Positions 51,088 through 60,823 are shown, numbered from the stretch's first letter. The stretch is DNA of 61,323 bases from Alistipes sp. (GCA_017631035.1 JAGBUB010000037.1:1-61323); one strand, 5' to 3'. Notes: generated by a model not told the origin, from the letters alone. Translations and numbers: made by a program.

Positions 51088-52194
51088 ATGGCTATCACAC
51101 CGCAAAACATACTGCGCGTAAGCGTTGGATTGATACTCACGGCGACCATACTGTTTCTGGTGTGGTACTTCTCGTCGGTGGTTATCTACATCCTTGTGTC
51201 GGCGGTGCTGGCCATCATCGGCCGTCCGTTGGTCAACTGGCTTGTGGGACGTCGCATTGGTCGCTACTATATGCCCCGCTGGGCTGCCGCATCGCTCACC
51301 ATAGTGGTGATGATGGCTATATTTATGGCTATCATCTCGCTCTTTATCCCCCTTATCTTCAATAAGATAAACGAGTTTGCACATCTCGACATACCTACCG
51401 TGCTGGCCTCCATCGAGGAGCCCATTTCGCACGCACAGGCCTACCTGCAGCGTATGTTCGCACTTCCCGAGACACACTTCTCGCTCTCGGACACCATTGT
51501 CGAGACCGTGCGCCAATTCATCAACTACAACACCCTCAACAACACCTTCACCTCGATTATAGGCACAGCCCTCTCGGTGCTGATTGCCACATTTTCGATC
51601 GCCTTCATCACCTTCTTCTTCCTTAAGGAGGATGGCCTGTTCTATGCAATGGTCAAGGGTCTCTTCCCCGAGCGCCTGCAGCAGAACGTAACACGTGCGC
51701 TGGACTCTATCACAGAGCTCCTCTCGCGCTACTTTACAGGTATTCTGACCGAGAGCCTGATACTGATGATTATCATATCGATAGCGATGATTGTCTTCGG
51801 AATGAAGACCGACAACGCCCTGCTCATAGGTCTGGTGATGGGTGTGCTTAATGTGATACCCTACGCCGGTCCGCTTATTGGAGGCATCATAGCCGCCTCG
51901 ATTGGTGTCGTAGCTCCCATCGATGGAATGACCGCCACACACACGGCAATGCTTATCTGCGGCACGCTCTTCTGCATCAAGGGCTTCGACGACTTCGTGC
52001 TACAACCCACCATCTACTCCGAGCGAGTAAAGGCTCATCCGTTGGAGGTATTTCTGGTAATTTTGCTCGCAGGATATATGGCCGGCATTGTGGGAATGTT
52101 GCTCGCCATACCCTCGTACACTGTGCTGCGAGTGCTGGCCAAGGAGTTCTTCTCGGAGTTCTCGCTGGTGCAGAAACTAACCCAGAACATATAA
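51088..52194 (+). CDS. AI-2E family transporter (PerM/YdiK-like)
   Basis: A 368-residue inner-membrane protein of the AI-2 exporter/PerM superfamily with about seven to eight spans. The opening span pair at about 12-48 and the later blocks ITFFFLKEDGLFYAM, GLVMGVLNVIPYAGPLIGGI and GIVGMLLAIPSYTVLRVL are diagnostic. Known members range from autoinducer-2 export to Na+/H+ exchange, so the cargo is unknown. It is 10 bases behind psd and 4 bases before the riboflavin kinase gene. Confidence 0.88.
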   Translation: MAITPQNILRVSVGLILTATILFLVWYFSSVVIYILVSAVLAIIGRPLVNWLVGRRIGRYYMPRWAAASLTIVVMMAIFMAIISLFIPLIFNKINEFAHLDIPTVLASIEEPISHAQAYLQRMFALPETHFSLSDTIVETVRQFINYNTLNNTFTSIIGTALSVLIATFSIAFITFFFLKEDGLFYAMVKGLFPERLQQNVTRALDSITELLSRYFTGILTESLILMIIISIAMIVFGMKTDNALLIGLVMGVLNVIPYAGPLIGGIIAASIGVVAPIDGMTATHTAMLICGTLFCIKGFDDFVLQPTIYSERVKAHPLEVFLVILLAGYMAGIVGMLLAIPSYTVLRVLAKEFFSEFSLVQKLTQNI

Positions 52195-52198
52195 CACT

Positions 52199-52555
52199 AT
52201 GATTGTCAGGGGAGTAGTCATTCACGGCGCACAGCTTGGTCGCAAGATGGGTTTTCCAACGGCCAACATCGACGCACAAGGGTTAGAGGGGGTCGACAAC
52301 GGCGTTTACTACTCGCACGTGTGGCTCAATGGCCAACGCCACAACGCTATGTCGAACGTAGGCACACGTCCCTCGGTGGATGGGCAGAGTCGTCTGCTAG
52401 AGACTCACATCTTTGGCTTTGCCGGCGACCTCTATGGTCAAACGCTGGAGGTGGACCTCAGGCTGAAGATACGCGACGAACAACGCTTCGCCTCGATTGA
52501 CGAGTTGCAGCGACAGCTTGAGAAGGATGCTGCGCTGTGTAATCCCGAGTTATAA
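52199..52555 (+). CDS. Stand-alone riboflavin kinase
   Basis: A 118-residue protein matching only the C-terminal kinase domain of RibF, which phosphorylates riboflavin to FMN. The site motif GRKMGFPTANI (PTAN, about 14-24) and the following blocks NVGTRPSV and ETHIFGFAGDLYGQTLEVDLRLKIRDEQRF are present. No FAD-synthetase (adenylyltransferase) half is encoded upstream: the preceding stop is only 4 bases before this ATG. Most bacteria use a bifunctional RibF of about 300 residues, so FAD synthesis must be supplied elsewhere. Confidence 0.88.
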   Translation: MIVRGVVIHGAQLGRKMGFPTANIDAQGLEGVDNGVYYSHVWLNGQRHNAMSNVGTRPSVDGQSRLLETHIFGFAGDLYGQTLEVDLRLKIRDEQRFASIDELQRQLEKDAALCNPEL

Positions 52556-52625
52556 AACCAGACTATATATAATTAAGAGTTCTCGCGCATAAACCGCCGT
52601 GGAACGATTAACCCGCATTGTGATT

Positions 52626-52967
52626 ATGGCTGACTGGAAAGAGCGTTTAGGTATGGTCTACTCGACCAATCCCGACTTCGAATATACAACATCGGATGTA
52701 GAGGAGGTTGCTACACTCGCGCCCGAAAAGCAGGACCTTCGTGTGTGGCTCGACCGCAAGCACCGTGGCGGCAAGAGTGTAACGCTCGTCAAGGGCTTCG
52801 TAGGCACGGATGACGACCTGCAGGAGCTGGGCCGTATGCTCAAGAGCCGTTGTGGCGTGGGTGGCTCAGCAAAGGATGGCGAGATAATCATCCAGGGCGA
52901 CCATCGCGACCGCGTGGTGGAGCTACTGGCAAAAGCGGGTTACAAGTGCAAAAAAGCGGGAGGATAA
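52626..52967 (+). CDS. SUI1/eIF1-family (YciH-like) translation factor
   Basis: A 113-residue SUI1-domain protein. The start is set at the ATG at 52626 (MADWKERLG), not an upstream start, because the family begins with this short charged segment. The core KHRGGKSVTLVKGFVGTDDDLQELGRMLKSRCGVGGSAKDGEIIIQGDH contains the conserved basic loop and the GVGG hinge. Bacterial members can affect start-codon fidelity, but the role is poorly known. It is 11 bases ahead of the large secreted protein gene. Confidence 0.9.
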   Translation: MADWKERLGMVYSTNPDFEYTTSDVEEVATLAPEKQDLRVWLDRKHRGGKSVTLVKGFVGTDDDLQELGRMLKSRCGVGGSAKDGEIIIQGDHRDRVVELLAKAGYKCKKAGG

Positions 52968-52978
52968 ACTCTTTTAGG

Positions 52979-55954
52979 ATGGCTATCAAGGCTCTCATAC
53001 GAAGGATTTCTCTTGCAGTAGTGCTGACCCTTACGGCCTACGCGGCTAACGCCCAATACTACAGTTGGGGTGCCGACCCTGCGCGCTTTCGATGGATGCA
53101 GGCCAAGAGTGAGAGTGCCAACATAATATATCCGCAACACGCATCCCAGATAGGTACTTCGACGCTCTACTTCACCGAGCGTATGCGTCCCTACATCGAC
53201 TACGGCTTCACTCTGCCGCCACTCGATCTACCCTTCATAATACACCCCGACAATATGAGTTCCAATGGCTTGGTGATGTGGCTCCCCAAGCGAGTGGAGT
53301 TTCTATCGACACCTTCCATCGACGGCTACTCGATGCCCTGGATTAAGCAACTTGTGGCGCACGAGTACCGCCACGCGGCGCAGTATAACAACCTCAACGT
53401 GGGTGTAGTGAAGTTTCTGAGTTATCTGCTCGGTCAGCAGAGTTCTACCATAGGTCTGATATTTATGCCTCTGTGGATGATGGAGGGCGACGCCACGATG
53501 AGCGAAACGCAGGTGTCGTCGTTCGGCCGAGGCAAGCAGCCAAGCTTCACGATTGAGTATCGTGCTATGGGCGACATAGCCAACAAGTATCGCAAGAGCG
53601 ACAAACTCTTCAGCGGCTCCTACCGCGACTACATCCCCAGCCATTACCAATTAGGTTACCAGATGGTGGCGCACGGCAACGAGATGGCAGGTCGCATAAT
53701 GGCCAACGATATGGCGGCTCTGGGTCCACGACGTCCGTGGATGGTAGTGTCGGAGAACTGGCGTATGCGCCACCTCTTCGGCTTCAGCACAAGAGAACTC
53801 TTCTACGACACATTCCGCACGCTGGCCGACCATTGGGCCTCGATCCCCACACCCGAAAACAGCAGCACACCGCTCAAAGCTCCATCGCGCAAGAGTTACA
53901 CAACATACTCGCACCCGCTCAAGGTGGAAGATAGAATCATCCTGCTCAAGAGCGACCTCGACCGCCCCTCGCGACTGGTTTCGCTCGACCCCCAAACGGG
54001 TGAGGAGCAGTTGCTCAGCTACACGGGAGTGGTGGCCACACGCCCTGCCTTCGACCAGGTGAACAACCGTATATGGTGGAGCGAGTATCGCCGTAGTACG
54101 ATGTTCGAGCAGAAGGTTACATCGACACTGCGCTACCTCGATCTCGACGGCAAGCGTCCCCGCTCTCGCATAATGGGCGGACGCAATGTGCTCTACCCCA
54201 CCCCCGACGATGAGGGTGGCCTAGCGTGGGTGGAGTACTCATCTGATGGTATATACACACTGCAACACGAGTTGTGCGACGGTCAGCTCAGAAGCCTTGC
54301 TCTGCCCTTCGGGCAGGAGGTGCACTCGCTGGCGTGGGATAATCTCACGCGTTCGCACTACTGCATCATAACCGACGACGATGGAATGTGGATTGCCCGC
54401 GTGGTGCCACAGACGGGTATCGAGCCGATTACACGTCCAGCCTACATCACGCTGAGCGACTTGCGAGCACTCGACGGCAAGCTATACTTCGGCTCTATTG
54501 AGTCGGGTCGCGACGAGGTGCACTGCTTCGACCTGCAGACAGGCAAGCAATATCAGCTCTCGGAGTCTACCTACGGCTCGTTCGACGCCTCGCCCTCCGG
54601 CGATGGTCAGTTGCTGATGACCACCTACGACTCGATGGGTTACCGCCCCTCGGTGCAGCCCATCGACAAGATAATACGCGAGGTGGAGTACAGCCCTCTG
54701 CCCAAAGACCTCGTTAACCCCAAGCGCAAGGAGTGGGGCACGATAAACCTCGATACGGTGAAGCTTGTACCCACCGAGCAGAGCCTCGACACGCTTATAA
54801 CCAAGAAACGCCGCTACCGCAAGGCGTTCCACTTCTTCAACTTCCACAGTTGGGCCCCGCTATCGTATAACCCATTCGAACTGAGCGAGGATGGCGCCAT
54901 AAATATGAACGTGGGAGCGACGGTGATGACACAGAACCTGCTCTCGTCGATGCAGGGATTTATGAGCTACGGCTACTCGCGCCACACCAGCCACCTCTTC
55001 AAGGCGGCATTCCGCTACTACGGCTTGGGCCCCACCATCAGCCTCACGGCCACCTATGGCGGACGCCAGAACATATACCCGATTTATGTCTACAATCCCG
55101 AGGAGCATAAGATAGAGTTCCCCGAGGCCTCGTCGCGCGGTAAGTTCTACGCCTTTGGAGTGAATATGCAGTTCCCGCTGATGTTCCAGCGCGGATACCA
55201 CACACGCTACCTGATAGCCTCGGCAGGCTGGGAATACTCGAACGGTCTGGTGGCCAACACCGGCAAGCTGTCGTTTGACGATGGCGGCATAAGCAACGTT
55301 GCCACAATTGGCTACTCGAAGGGTATTCACCTGACGTCGTTCTCGCTCGGATTTCAGGACTTTGTACGCTCGGCACACCGCAACTTTGCTCCACCGTGGG
55401 GTATAGCGGCATCGGCAACATATGCGATTAACCCTGCAAATGGCAGTTTCAGCGACCTCATCTCGCTCTACGCCAAGGCTTACACGCCGGGCTTTGGGTC
55501 GCACAACAGCCTGACGCTGGCCCTTGCCTACCAGACCTCGATAGGTGGATTTAACAGTCAGGATGCACTCTCGGCACTAACCTTCAAGTCGACCAAACTA
55601 CTGCCTCGAGGATTCGACTCATCGCAGGTGGAAAACCGCAACCTGTTCTCGTTAGCGGCTAATTATCAATTCCCTATATGCTACCCCGACGGCGGTTGGC
55701 GAGATGTTGTATACTTCAAGCGCATACGTCTCAACGCAGGATTTGATATGGCTCGTTACGACCGTTCGCAGTTCCACACCGACGGCTCGCTCAGCTACCG
55801 TGGCCACTATATCACCTCGTTTGGTGGCGACATAATTTTCGACGTCAACCTGCTCAATCAGCCTGCGGCAGCCACTACGGCACTCAAACTCTCGTTCTAT
55901 CAACCCAGCGAGGGTAGTTTCTATTTCTCGGCAGGTATGGAGTTGCCGTTTTAA
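52979..55954 (+). CDS. Secreted protein with HExxH peptidase-like, propeller-like and barrel-like regions
   Basis: A 991-residue protein; the start at 52979 gives a signal peptide (about 1-25, ending ANAQ). HEYRH at 128-132 matches the HExxH zinc motif, and Glu169 in MMEGDA sits 36 residues later, at a plausible third-ligand position for a gluzincin-type fold (peptidase MA-like). From about 300 to 590 there are repeated blade-like blocks (LVSLDPQTGEEQLL, HCFDLQTGKQYQLSE). From about 640 amphipathic strands run to a terminal aromatic (YFSAGMELPF), as in outer-membrane barrels. Each step is by pattern. It could be a surface-exposed or periplasm-facing protease of unknown target. Confidence 0.6.
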   Translation: MAIKALIRRISLAVVLTLTAYAANAQYYSWGADPARFRWMQAKSESANIIYPQHASQIGTSTLYFTERMRPYIDYGFTLPPLDLPFIIHPDNMSSNGLVMWLPKRVEFLSTPSIDGYSMPWIKQLVAHEYRHAAQYNNLNVGVVKFLSYLLGQQSSTIGLIFMPLWMMEGDATMSETQVSSFGRGKQPSFTIEYRAMGDIANKYRKSDKLFSGSYRDYIPSHYQLGYQMVAHGNEMAGRIMANDMAALGPRRPWMVVSENWRMRHLFGFSTRELFYDTFRTLADHWASIPTPENSSTPLKAPSRKSYTTYSHPLKVEDRIILLKSDLDRPSRLVSLDPQTGEEQLLSYTGVVATRPAFDQVNNRIWWSEYRRSTMFEQKVTSTLRYLDLDGKRPRSRIMGGRNVLYPTPDDEGGLAWVEYSSDGIYTLQHELCDGQLRSLALPFGQEVHSLAWDNLTRSHYCIITDDDGMWIARVVPQTGIEPITRPAYITLSDLRALDGKLYFGSIESGRDEVHCFDLQTGKQYQLSESTYGSFDASPSGDGQLLMTTYDSMGYRPSVQPIDKIIREVEYSPLPKDLVNPKRKEWGTINLDTVKLVPTEQSLDTLITKKRRYRKAFHFFNFHSWAPLSYNPFELSEDGAINMNVGATVMTQNLLSSMQGFMSYGYSRHTSHLFKAAFRYYGLGPTISLTATYGGRQNIYPIYVYNPEEHKIEFPEASSRGKFYAFGVNMQFPLMFQRGYHTRYLIASAGWEYSNGLVANTGKLSFDDGGISNVATIGYSKGIHLTSFSLGFQDFVRSAHRNFAPPWGIAASATYAINPANGSFSDLISLYAKAYTPGFGSHNSLTLALAYQTSIGGFNSQDALSALTFKSTKLLPRGFDSSQVENRNLFSLAANYQFPICYPDGGWRDVVYFKRIRLNAGFDMARYDRSQFHTDGSLSYRGHYITSFGGDIIFDVNLLNQPAAATTALKLSFYQPSEGSFYFSAGMELPF

Positions 55955-55972
55955 AATATGAAAATATTTTAC

Positions 55973-55980
55973 TACCTTTG
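55973..55980 (+). promoter_or_regulatory. mrcA -7 element
   Basis: TACCTTTG, identical to the mreB -7 box, lies 30 bases before the PBP1A start at 56011. The -33 candidate (TTG at 55943-55945) is too far (27 bp), so support is partial. Confidence 0.45.
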
Positions 55981-56010
55981 TACGTTATAGTTCCCTTAAG
56001 ACAGTATTAA

Positions 56011-58422
56011 ATGGAGAGAAATAGTTTTTTCAAGAATACGAAACAAGTCGTTCGACTTATGTGGCTCGTGGTGATGGCGCCCGTGGCATTGGGATTTCTG
56101 ATGCTCACTTTGGCCGCATTGGGAGCCTTCGGACGTATGCCCTCATTCGAGGAGTTGGAGAACCCGAAAAGTAATCTAGCAACCGAAATCTATGGCGACG
56201 ACGGTCACGTCATCGGCACATTCTTCGTGCAGAACCGTTCGTATGTGCAGTACGAGGATTTATTCCCCGCCGACTCGACACGCCATCTTACACTCGACGG
56301 CTATCGTGTACCTCCCGTGGTGGCGGCGCTTATCTCAACCGAGGATGTGCGTTTTCGCAGCCACTCGGGTATCGACATCCCCTCGCTCTTCCGCGTGATG
56401 ATTCGTACCGTGGCTATGCGCGACACATCGCAGGGCGGTGGCTCGACAATCACACAGCAGGTGGCAAAAAACCTCTTCCCGCGTGACACCGTGCGCAACC
56501 GCAGTAAGGTTACTCGCACTATGAAGCTCGTGCAGTCGAAGTTCAAGGAGTGGATTACAGCCATCAAACTCGAGCACAACTACACCAAGGAGGAGATTGC
56601 AGCTATGTATCTCAACACCGTTGAGTATGGCTCTAACGCCTTTGGTATCAAGTCGGCCGCAAGCACCTTCTTTGGCAAGTCGCCCGACGAGCTCAACATA
56701 CAGGAGGCAGCCGTATTGGTGGGTGTAGTGAACGCCCCCACACGCTACTCGCCCGTGCGTAACCCCGAGAATGCGTTGGCACGACGTAACCTTGTCATTA
56801 ACCGTATGCGTGCCTCGGGAGCTATCTCGCGCGAGGTGTGCGACTCACTCACGGCACTGCCCATCGAGTTGCAGTACAAGCCCATTTCGCACAACGACGG
56901 CGAGGCTACCTACTTCCGTGAGATGTTGCGTCAGGTGATGAACGCGGAGCGTCCTACACGTCGCCAATTCCTCACCGACTGGGACTACGAACAGGCCGTA
57001 AAGGAGTACGACGAGAACCCCATCTACGGCTGGTGTAAGAAGAACCTAAAGGCCGATGGCACGGAGTATAACATCTACCGTGATGGTCTAAGAATCTATA
57101 CCACCATCAACCCCACTATGCAGCGCTACGCCGAGGAGGCTGTGCAGAAGCAGATGGAGACCGTAATCCAGCCCCGAATGGATGCTCAGGTGCGCAACAC
57201 AGGCGTGCTGTTCCAGGACCTGGAGAAGGAGGAGATTGAGACCATCATCAAGCGTGCGATGCGCAACTCCGACCGCTACCGCGAGTACAAGAAGCTGGGT
57301 ATGAGCGACAAGGATATCTACGCCTCGTTCGAGGAGAAGTGCAAGATGCGTATTTTCACCTTCAAGGGCGAGATTGACACGATGATGACTCCCCGCGACT
57401 CTATTCTGCACCACAAGCGCATTATGCGTGCTTCGCTGGTTGCGATGGATCCACGCTCGGGACACGTCAAGGCCTATGTTGGTGGCCCTAACTTCCGTTA
57501 CTTCAAGTACGATATGGCTAAGCAGGGCAAGCGCCAGATTGGCTCAACCGTAAAGCCCTTCATCTATACCTTCGCTATCGACCAGCTGGGACTTAACCCC
57601 TGCACCGTGGCACCCAACCTGCCCGTGTCGATTGAGACACCTGCCGGCATATGGTCACCCAAGGAGGCAGGAAATGTGGAGTACGACGGCGTGCTGCACC
57701 CGCTCTACTGGGGATTGGCCAACTCGCGCAACAACTACTCGGCGTGGGTGATGAAGCAGGCCAAGCAGCCCGAAACAGTGGCCGACTTCCTGCACAATAT
57801 GGGTATTCGCAGTTACATCTACCCCGCCTACGCATTGTGCTTGGGAGCCTTCGAGTCGAATGTGTTTGAGTTGGTGAGCACCTACTCGACATTCGTAAAT
57901 GAGGGTGTGCATATCGACCCCATCTTCGTAACTCGCATCGAGGACCGTCAGGGTAACCTCATTTCGAGCTTCATACCGCAGTCGCAGGACGCTGTGAACA
58001 AACATACGGCCTACACAATGCTCACAATGTTGCAGCGCGTAATCACCGCCGGTACGGGTGGTCGTCTGGCTTGGCAGTTTGGTATGGAGAATATGGACAT
58101 CGGCGGTAAGACAGGAACATCGAACGAGAACCGCGACGCGTGGTTTATGTGCGTTACGCCTACTCTGGTAGCAGGCTCGTGGGTCGGTGGCGAGGATCAG
58201 TCGGTACACCTCAAGGCACAGGGCGAAGGTAGCGTGATGGCTCTGCCCATCGTGGGTGAGTTCCTCAAGCGTTCGTACGACGACCCGCGTCTGGGACTCA
58301 ATCGCAATGCCAAATTCTCACGCCCCGAGGGCTGGGTGGGCTACGACTGTCCCAAGGAGATGGAGAGCGAAGAAGGCATCATACAGCAGGAGTCTGAGCC
58401 CGATGAGTTCTTCGGTTTATAA
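56011..58422 (+). CDS. mrcA: Penicillin-binding protein 1A (bifunctional class A PBP)
   Basis: An 803-residue bifunctional peptidoglycan synthase. One N-terminal membrane span (about 15-40) precedes the GT51 glycosyltransferase domain, with catalytic Glu111 in STEDVRF and the GGSTITQQ block at 143-150. The transpeptidase domain has STVK at 512-515 (Ser512), SRN at 572-574 and KTGTS at 700-704. It makes and cross-links glycan strands independently of the RodA-PBP2 pair encoded elsewhere in the window. The gene has its own -7 box and is followed after 30 bases by asd. Confidence 0.96.
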   Translation: MERNSFFKNTKQVVRLMWLVVMAPVALGFLMLTLAALGAFGRMPSFEELENPKSNLATEIYGDDGHVIGTFFVQNRSYVQYEDLFPADSTRHLTLDGYRVPPVVAALISTEDVRFRSHSGIDIPSLFRVMIRTVAMRDTSQGGGSTITQQVAKNLFPRDTVRNRSKVTRTMKLVQSKFKEWITAIKLEHNYTKEEIAAMYLNTVEYGSNAFGIKSAASTFFGKSPDELNIQEAAVLVGVVNAPTRYSPVRNPENALARRNLVINRMRASGAISREVCDSLTALPIELQYKPISHNDGEATYFREMLRQVMNAERPTRRQFLTDWDYEQAVKEYDENPIYGWCKKNLKADGTEYNIYRDGLRIYTTINPTMQRYAEEAVQKQMETVIQPRMDAQVRNTGVLFQDLEKEEIETIIKRAMRNSDRYREYKKLGMSDKDIYASFEEKCKMRIFTFKGEIDTMMTPRDSILHHKRIMRASLVAMDPRSGHVKAYVGGPNFRYFKYDMAKQGKRQIGSTVKPFIYTFAIDQLGLNPCTVAPNLPVSIETPAGIWSPKEAGNVEYDGVLHPLYWGLANSRNNYSAWVMKQAKQPETVADFLHNMGIRSYIYPAYALCLGAFESNVFELVSTYSTFVNEGVHIDPIFVTRIEDRQGNLISSFIPQSQDAVNKHTAYTMLTMLQRVITAGTGGRLAWQFGMENMDIGGKTGTSNENRDAWFMCVTPTLVAGSWVGGEDQSVHLKAQGEGSVMALPIVGEFLKRSYDDPRLGLNRNAKFSRPEGWVGYDCPKEMESEEGIIQQESEPDEFFGL

Positions 58423-58452
58423 ATTAGCAAACAATTAAAGGTTAAAGAGAAT

Positions 58453-59460
58453 ATGAAGATTGCTATCGTTGGCGCGAGTGGCGCCGTAGGTCAGGAGTTT
58501 CTGACCATCCTGAATGAGAGAGTAGATTTTCCCGTTGACGAGCTCGTGTTGTTCGGCTCGGCTCGTAGCGCGGGAACAAAGTATATGTTCCGTGGCAAGG
58601 AGATTGAGGTTAAGCTGTTGCAGCACAACGACGACTTCAAGGGTATCGACATCGCCCTCACTTCGGCTGGCGGCTCTACATCGGTGGAGTTTGCCGAGAC
58701 TATCACCAAGCACGGCACTCTGATGATCGACAACTCATCGGCCTTCCGTATGGATGCCGATGTGCCCCTGGTGGTGCCCGAGGTGAATGCCGAGGATGCA
58801 CTCAACGCACCTCGCAACATCATCGCAAACCCCAACTGTACCACAATCCAGATGGTTGTAGCATTGAACGCCATTGAGAAGCTCTCGCACATCAAGAAGG
58901 TGCACGTTGCAACATACCAGTCGGCAAGTGGTGGCGGCGCACAGGCTATGGCCGAATTGAAGCACCAGTATGAGGAGATTGTTGCGGGCGAGGAGCCTAC
59001 CGTAAATAAGTTTGCTTATCAGTTGGCATACAACGTTATCCCCCACATCGATGTATTCACCGACAACGACTACACCAAGGAGGAGATGAAGATGTTTAAC
59101 GAGACACGCAAGATTATGCACTCTGACATCAAGGTGTCGGCAACTTGCGTGCGTGTGCCCGTTATGCGTGCTCACTCGGAGAGCATCTGGGTGGAGACCG
59201 AGCGTAAGATTTCGGCTGCCGAGGCTCGCGAGGCATTCGCTAAGGCCGATGGTGTGGTGCTGATGGATGAGCCTGCGGAGAAGGTATATCCTATGCCTCT
59301 GTTTATCGCTGGCAAGGACCCCGTATATGTAGGCCGTATTCGCGAGGATTTGACCGAGGAGAATGGTCTTACCTTCTGGTGCGTTGCCGACCAGATCAAG
59401 AAGGGTGCAGCGCTGAACGCAGTGCAGATTGCCGAGTGGATTATCAAAAACAAGAAGTAA
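58453..59460 (+). CDS. asd: Aspartate-semialdehyde dehydrogenase
   Basis: A 335-residue enzyme reducing aspartyl phosphate to aspartate semialdehyde, the second step after aspartate kinase toward diaminopimelate, threonine and methionine. The NADP loop GASGAVGQ is at 7-14, the catalytic Cys129 is in NPNCTTIQ, and the substrate His lies in [12 protein letters not shown]. Coupling to mrcA makes sense because diaminopimelate is a peptidoglycan building block. A strong terminator follows. Confidence 0.96.
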   Translation: MKIAIVGASGAVGQEFLTILNERVDFPVDELVLFGSARSAGTKYMFRGKEIEVKLLQHNDDFKGIDIALTSAGGSTSVEFAETITKHGTLMIDNSSAFRMDADVPLVVPEVNAEDALNAPRNIIANPNCTTIQMVVALNAIEKLSHIKKVHVATYQSASGGGAQAMAELKHQYEEIVAGEEPTVNKFAYQLAYNVIPHIDVFTDNDYTKEEMKMFNETRKIMHSDIKVSATCVRVPVMRAHSESIWVETERKISAAEAREAFAKADGVVLMDEPAEKVYPMPLFIAGKDPVYVGRIREDLTEENGLTFWCVADQIKKGAALNAVQIAEWIIKNKK

Positions 59461-59478
59461 TAGTTTTCTTAGATACAG

Positions 59479-59512
59479 AGAAGGGTGCCCCGCGGGACAC
59501 CCTTCTTTGTTT
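59479..59512 (+). terminator. Terminator of asd
   Basis: AGAAGGGTG at 59479-59487 pairs with CACCCTTCT at 59498-59506, with a C/G-rich inner stem, followed by TTGTTTT. It separates asd from the converging thioesterase gene. Confidence 0.85.
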
Positions 59513-59898
59513 TAGATTAACTTACGCCACTCGGTGGGTACTTCGACAGATTGCTGAGACTCTTTGTCGTAGCACACCATCACCGTGCGGGAGCGCGAGC
59601 AGAGTTCCTCGCCGCGCACAATTTGCTGAACGAAGGTTAGGCTCTTGGTGCCAACGGCCTCGATGAGCGTGATGACCGAAATATCGTCGCCCCAGAGGAT
59701 TTGCTTTAGAAAATCGTTCTGCACCGAGACTATCATTGCCGTTACCTGCGTCTGCTCGGGCGCAAGGCGCCACAACTCGGCAAAGAACTCAGCCTTGCCC
59801 AGATCGAAGTAGGACTGCTGGGCAATGTTGTTGGCGTGGCCGAAGGAGTCGATATCGGCAAAGCGCATCTGTATGGGAGTGGTGAACTTAAGTGCCAT
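59512..59898 (-). CDS. 4-hydroxybenzoyl-CoA thioesterase-like (hot-dog) protein
   Basis: A 128-residue hot-dog-fold acyl-CoA thioesterase. The catalytic Asp is in MRFADIDSFGHANNIAQQSYFDLG (near residue 17), the signature of the 4HBT/YbgC group. It releases CoA from acyl-CoA, but the acyl chain is not predictable. Its start is 2 bases after the stop of the YrdC-type gene, so they form an operon with rhaM further upstream, although the shared logic is unclear. Confidence 0.88.
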   Translation of the reverse strand: MALKFTTPIQMRFADIDSFGHANNIAQQSYFDLGKAEFFAELWRLAPEQTQVTAMIVSVQNDFLKQILWGDDISVITLIEAVGTKSLTFVQQIVRGEELCSRSRTVMVCYDKESQQSVEVPTEWRKLI

Positions 59899-59900
59899 CG

Positions 59901-60467
59901 CTACTTACGAATGATCTCCACCTCGCCTCTTTCGCCAAAGGCTACAATCGAGCTGGGCTGGCACGAGGGCTTGCCCTGGAAACGGGGATTAACGACGAAA
60001 TCGACGCCATCGATAATCTCGCGGCTCACATCCTTCAGACCCTTGAGCGGAGTAGGCTCGCCCGAGATGTTGGCCGAGGTCGAAACGATAGGCTTGCGGA
60101 ACTTGTAGAGCAGCTGCTGGCAGAAGTCGTGGCGCGGAACACGCACACCGAGCGTGCCATCCTCGGGGACGAGGTTGGGGGCTACGCCCACAGCGCCCTG
60201 CAGGATGAGTGTGATGGGCTTCTCCGACATCTCCATCACCTCGAAGGCGATACCAGGAGCCTTGTTCACATAGCGCACAACCATATCGGCATCGTGGCAC
60301 AGGACAATCATTGAGTTTTTGTTCTCGCTCTGCTTGAGCTTGTATATCTTCTCTACCGCCTCGGCGTTGGTAGCGTCGCAACCGATACCCCAAACGGTGT
60401 CGGTGGGATAGAGGATCAGGCCTCCCTGGCGCAGCACCTCAATAGCTGCCAAAATCTCTTTTTCCAT
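59901..60467 (-). CDS. L-threonylcarbamoyladenylate synthase (YrdC/TsaC type)
   Basis: A 188-residue YrdC-domain protein that makes threonylcarbamoyl-AMP for the universal t6A37 modification of ANN-decoding tRNAs. YPTDTVWGIGCDA (about 20-32), the KLKQSENKNSMIVL block with the conserved Lys and Arg-equivalent residues, and VSTSANISGEPTPL are intact. It lacks the extra C-terminal Sua5 domain. The partner genes tsaB, tsaD and tsaE are not in the window. It sits between rhaM and the thioesterase. Confidence 0.92.
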   Translation of the reverse strand: MEKEILAAIEVLRQGGLILYPTDTVWGIGCDATNAEAVEKIYKLKQSENKNSMIVLCHDADMVVRYVNKAPGIAFEVMEMSEKPITLILQGAVGVAPNLVPEDGTLGVRVPRHDFCQQLLYKFRKPIVSTSANISGEPTPLKGLKDVSREIIDGVDFVVNPRFQGKPSCQPSSIVAFGERGEVEIIRK

Positions 60468-60508
60468 ATAAAATTACAAGTAATTAATCTTTAATAAACG
60501 CCCTTTGC

Positions 60509-60823
60509 TTAATCCATATGAAACACCTCGGGCAGGGGGATGGTAACGGGCGAATTGTCCTCGTTCACCTCCATAATATCGGCCATATAGTCCCACCACT
60601 TCTGCACAATGGGATTGCCGCCCATATCCTGTGATGATCCTTCGCCCCTGGTCTTCTGGCAAGCAAAAAGGATATTGGTATCCTTATCCCAATAGATCGA
60701 GTAGTCGTAGACACCTCCCTCGGATAGCATCTGCTTGAGCTCCGGCCAAATAGCCGCATGCCGCTGTTCATACTCCTTTTCAAAGCCCGGCTTCAAAAAC
60801 ATTTTAAAAGCTTCGCGTTTCAT
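60509..60823 (-). CDS. rhaM: L-rhamnose mutarotase
   Basis: A 104-residue dimeric alpha/beta-barrel protein of the RhaM family that interconverts the anomers of L-rhamnose. The opening KREAFKMFLKPGFEKEYEQRHAAIWPEL has the catalytic His (near 22), and YDYSIYWDKDTNILFACQKT and KWWDYMADIM complete the pattern. No other rhamnose catabolic gene lies near, so it may serve rhamnose released from plant or host glycans by enzymes coded elsewhere. A -7 box (60883-60876) lies upstream. Confidence 0.9.
   Translation of the reverse strand: MKREAFKMFLKPGFEKEYEQRHAAIWPELKQMLSEGGVYDYSIYWDKDTNILFACQKTRGEGSSQDMGGNPIVQKWWDYMADIMEVNEDNSPVTIPLPEVFHMD

Noticed and set aside
50965..51942. 325-residue minus-strand frame inside psd and the AI-2E gene
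   Set aside because: Antisense shadow, His/Gly/Arg-rich, crossing a real gene boundary.
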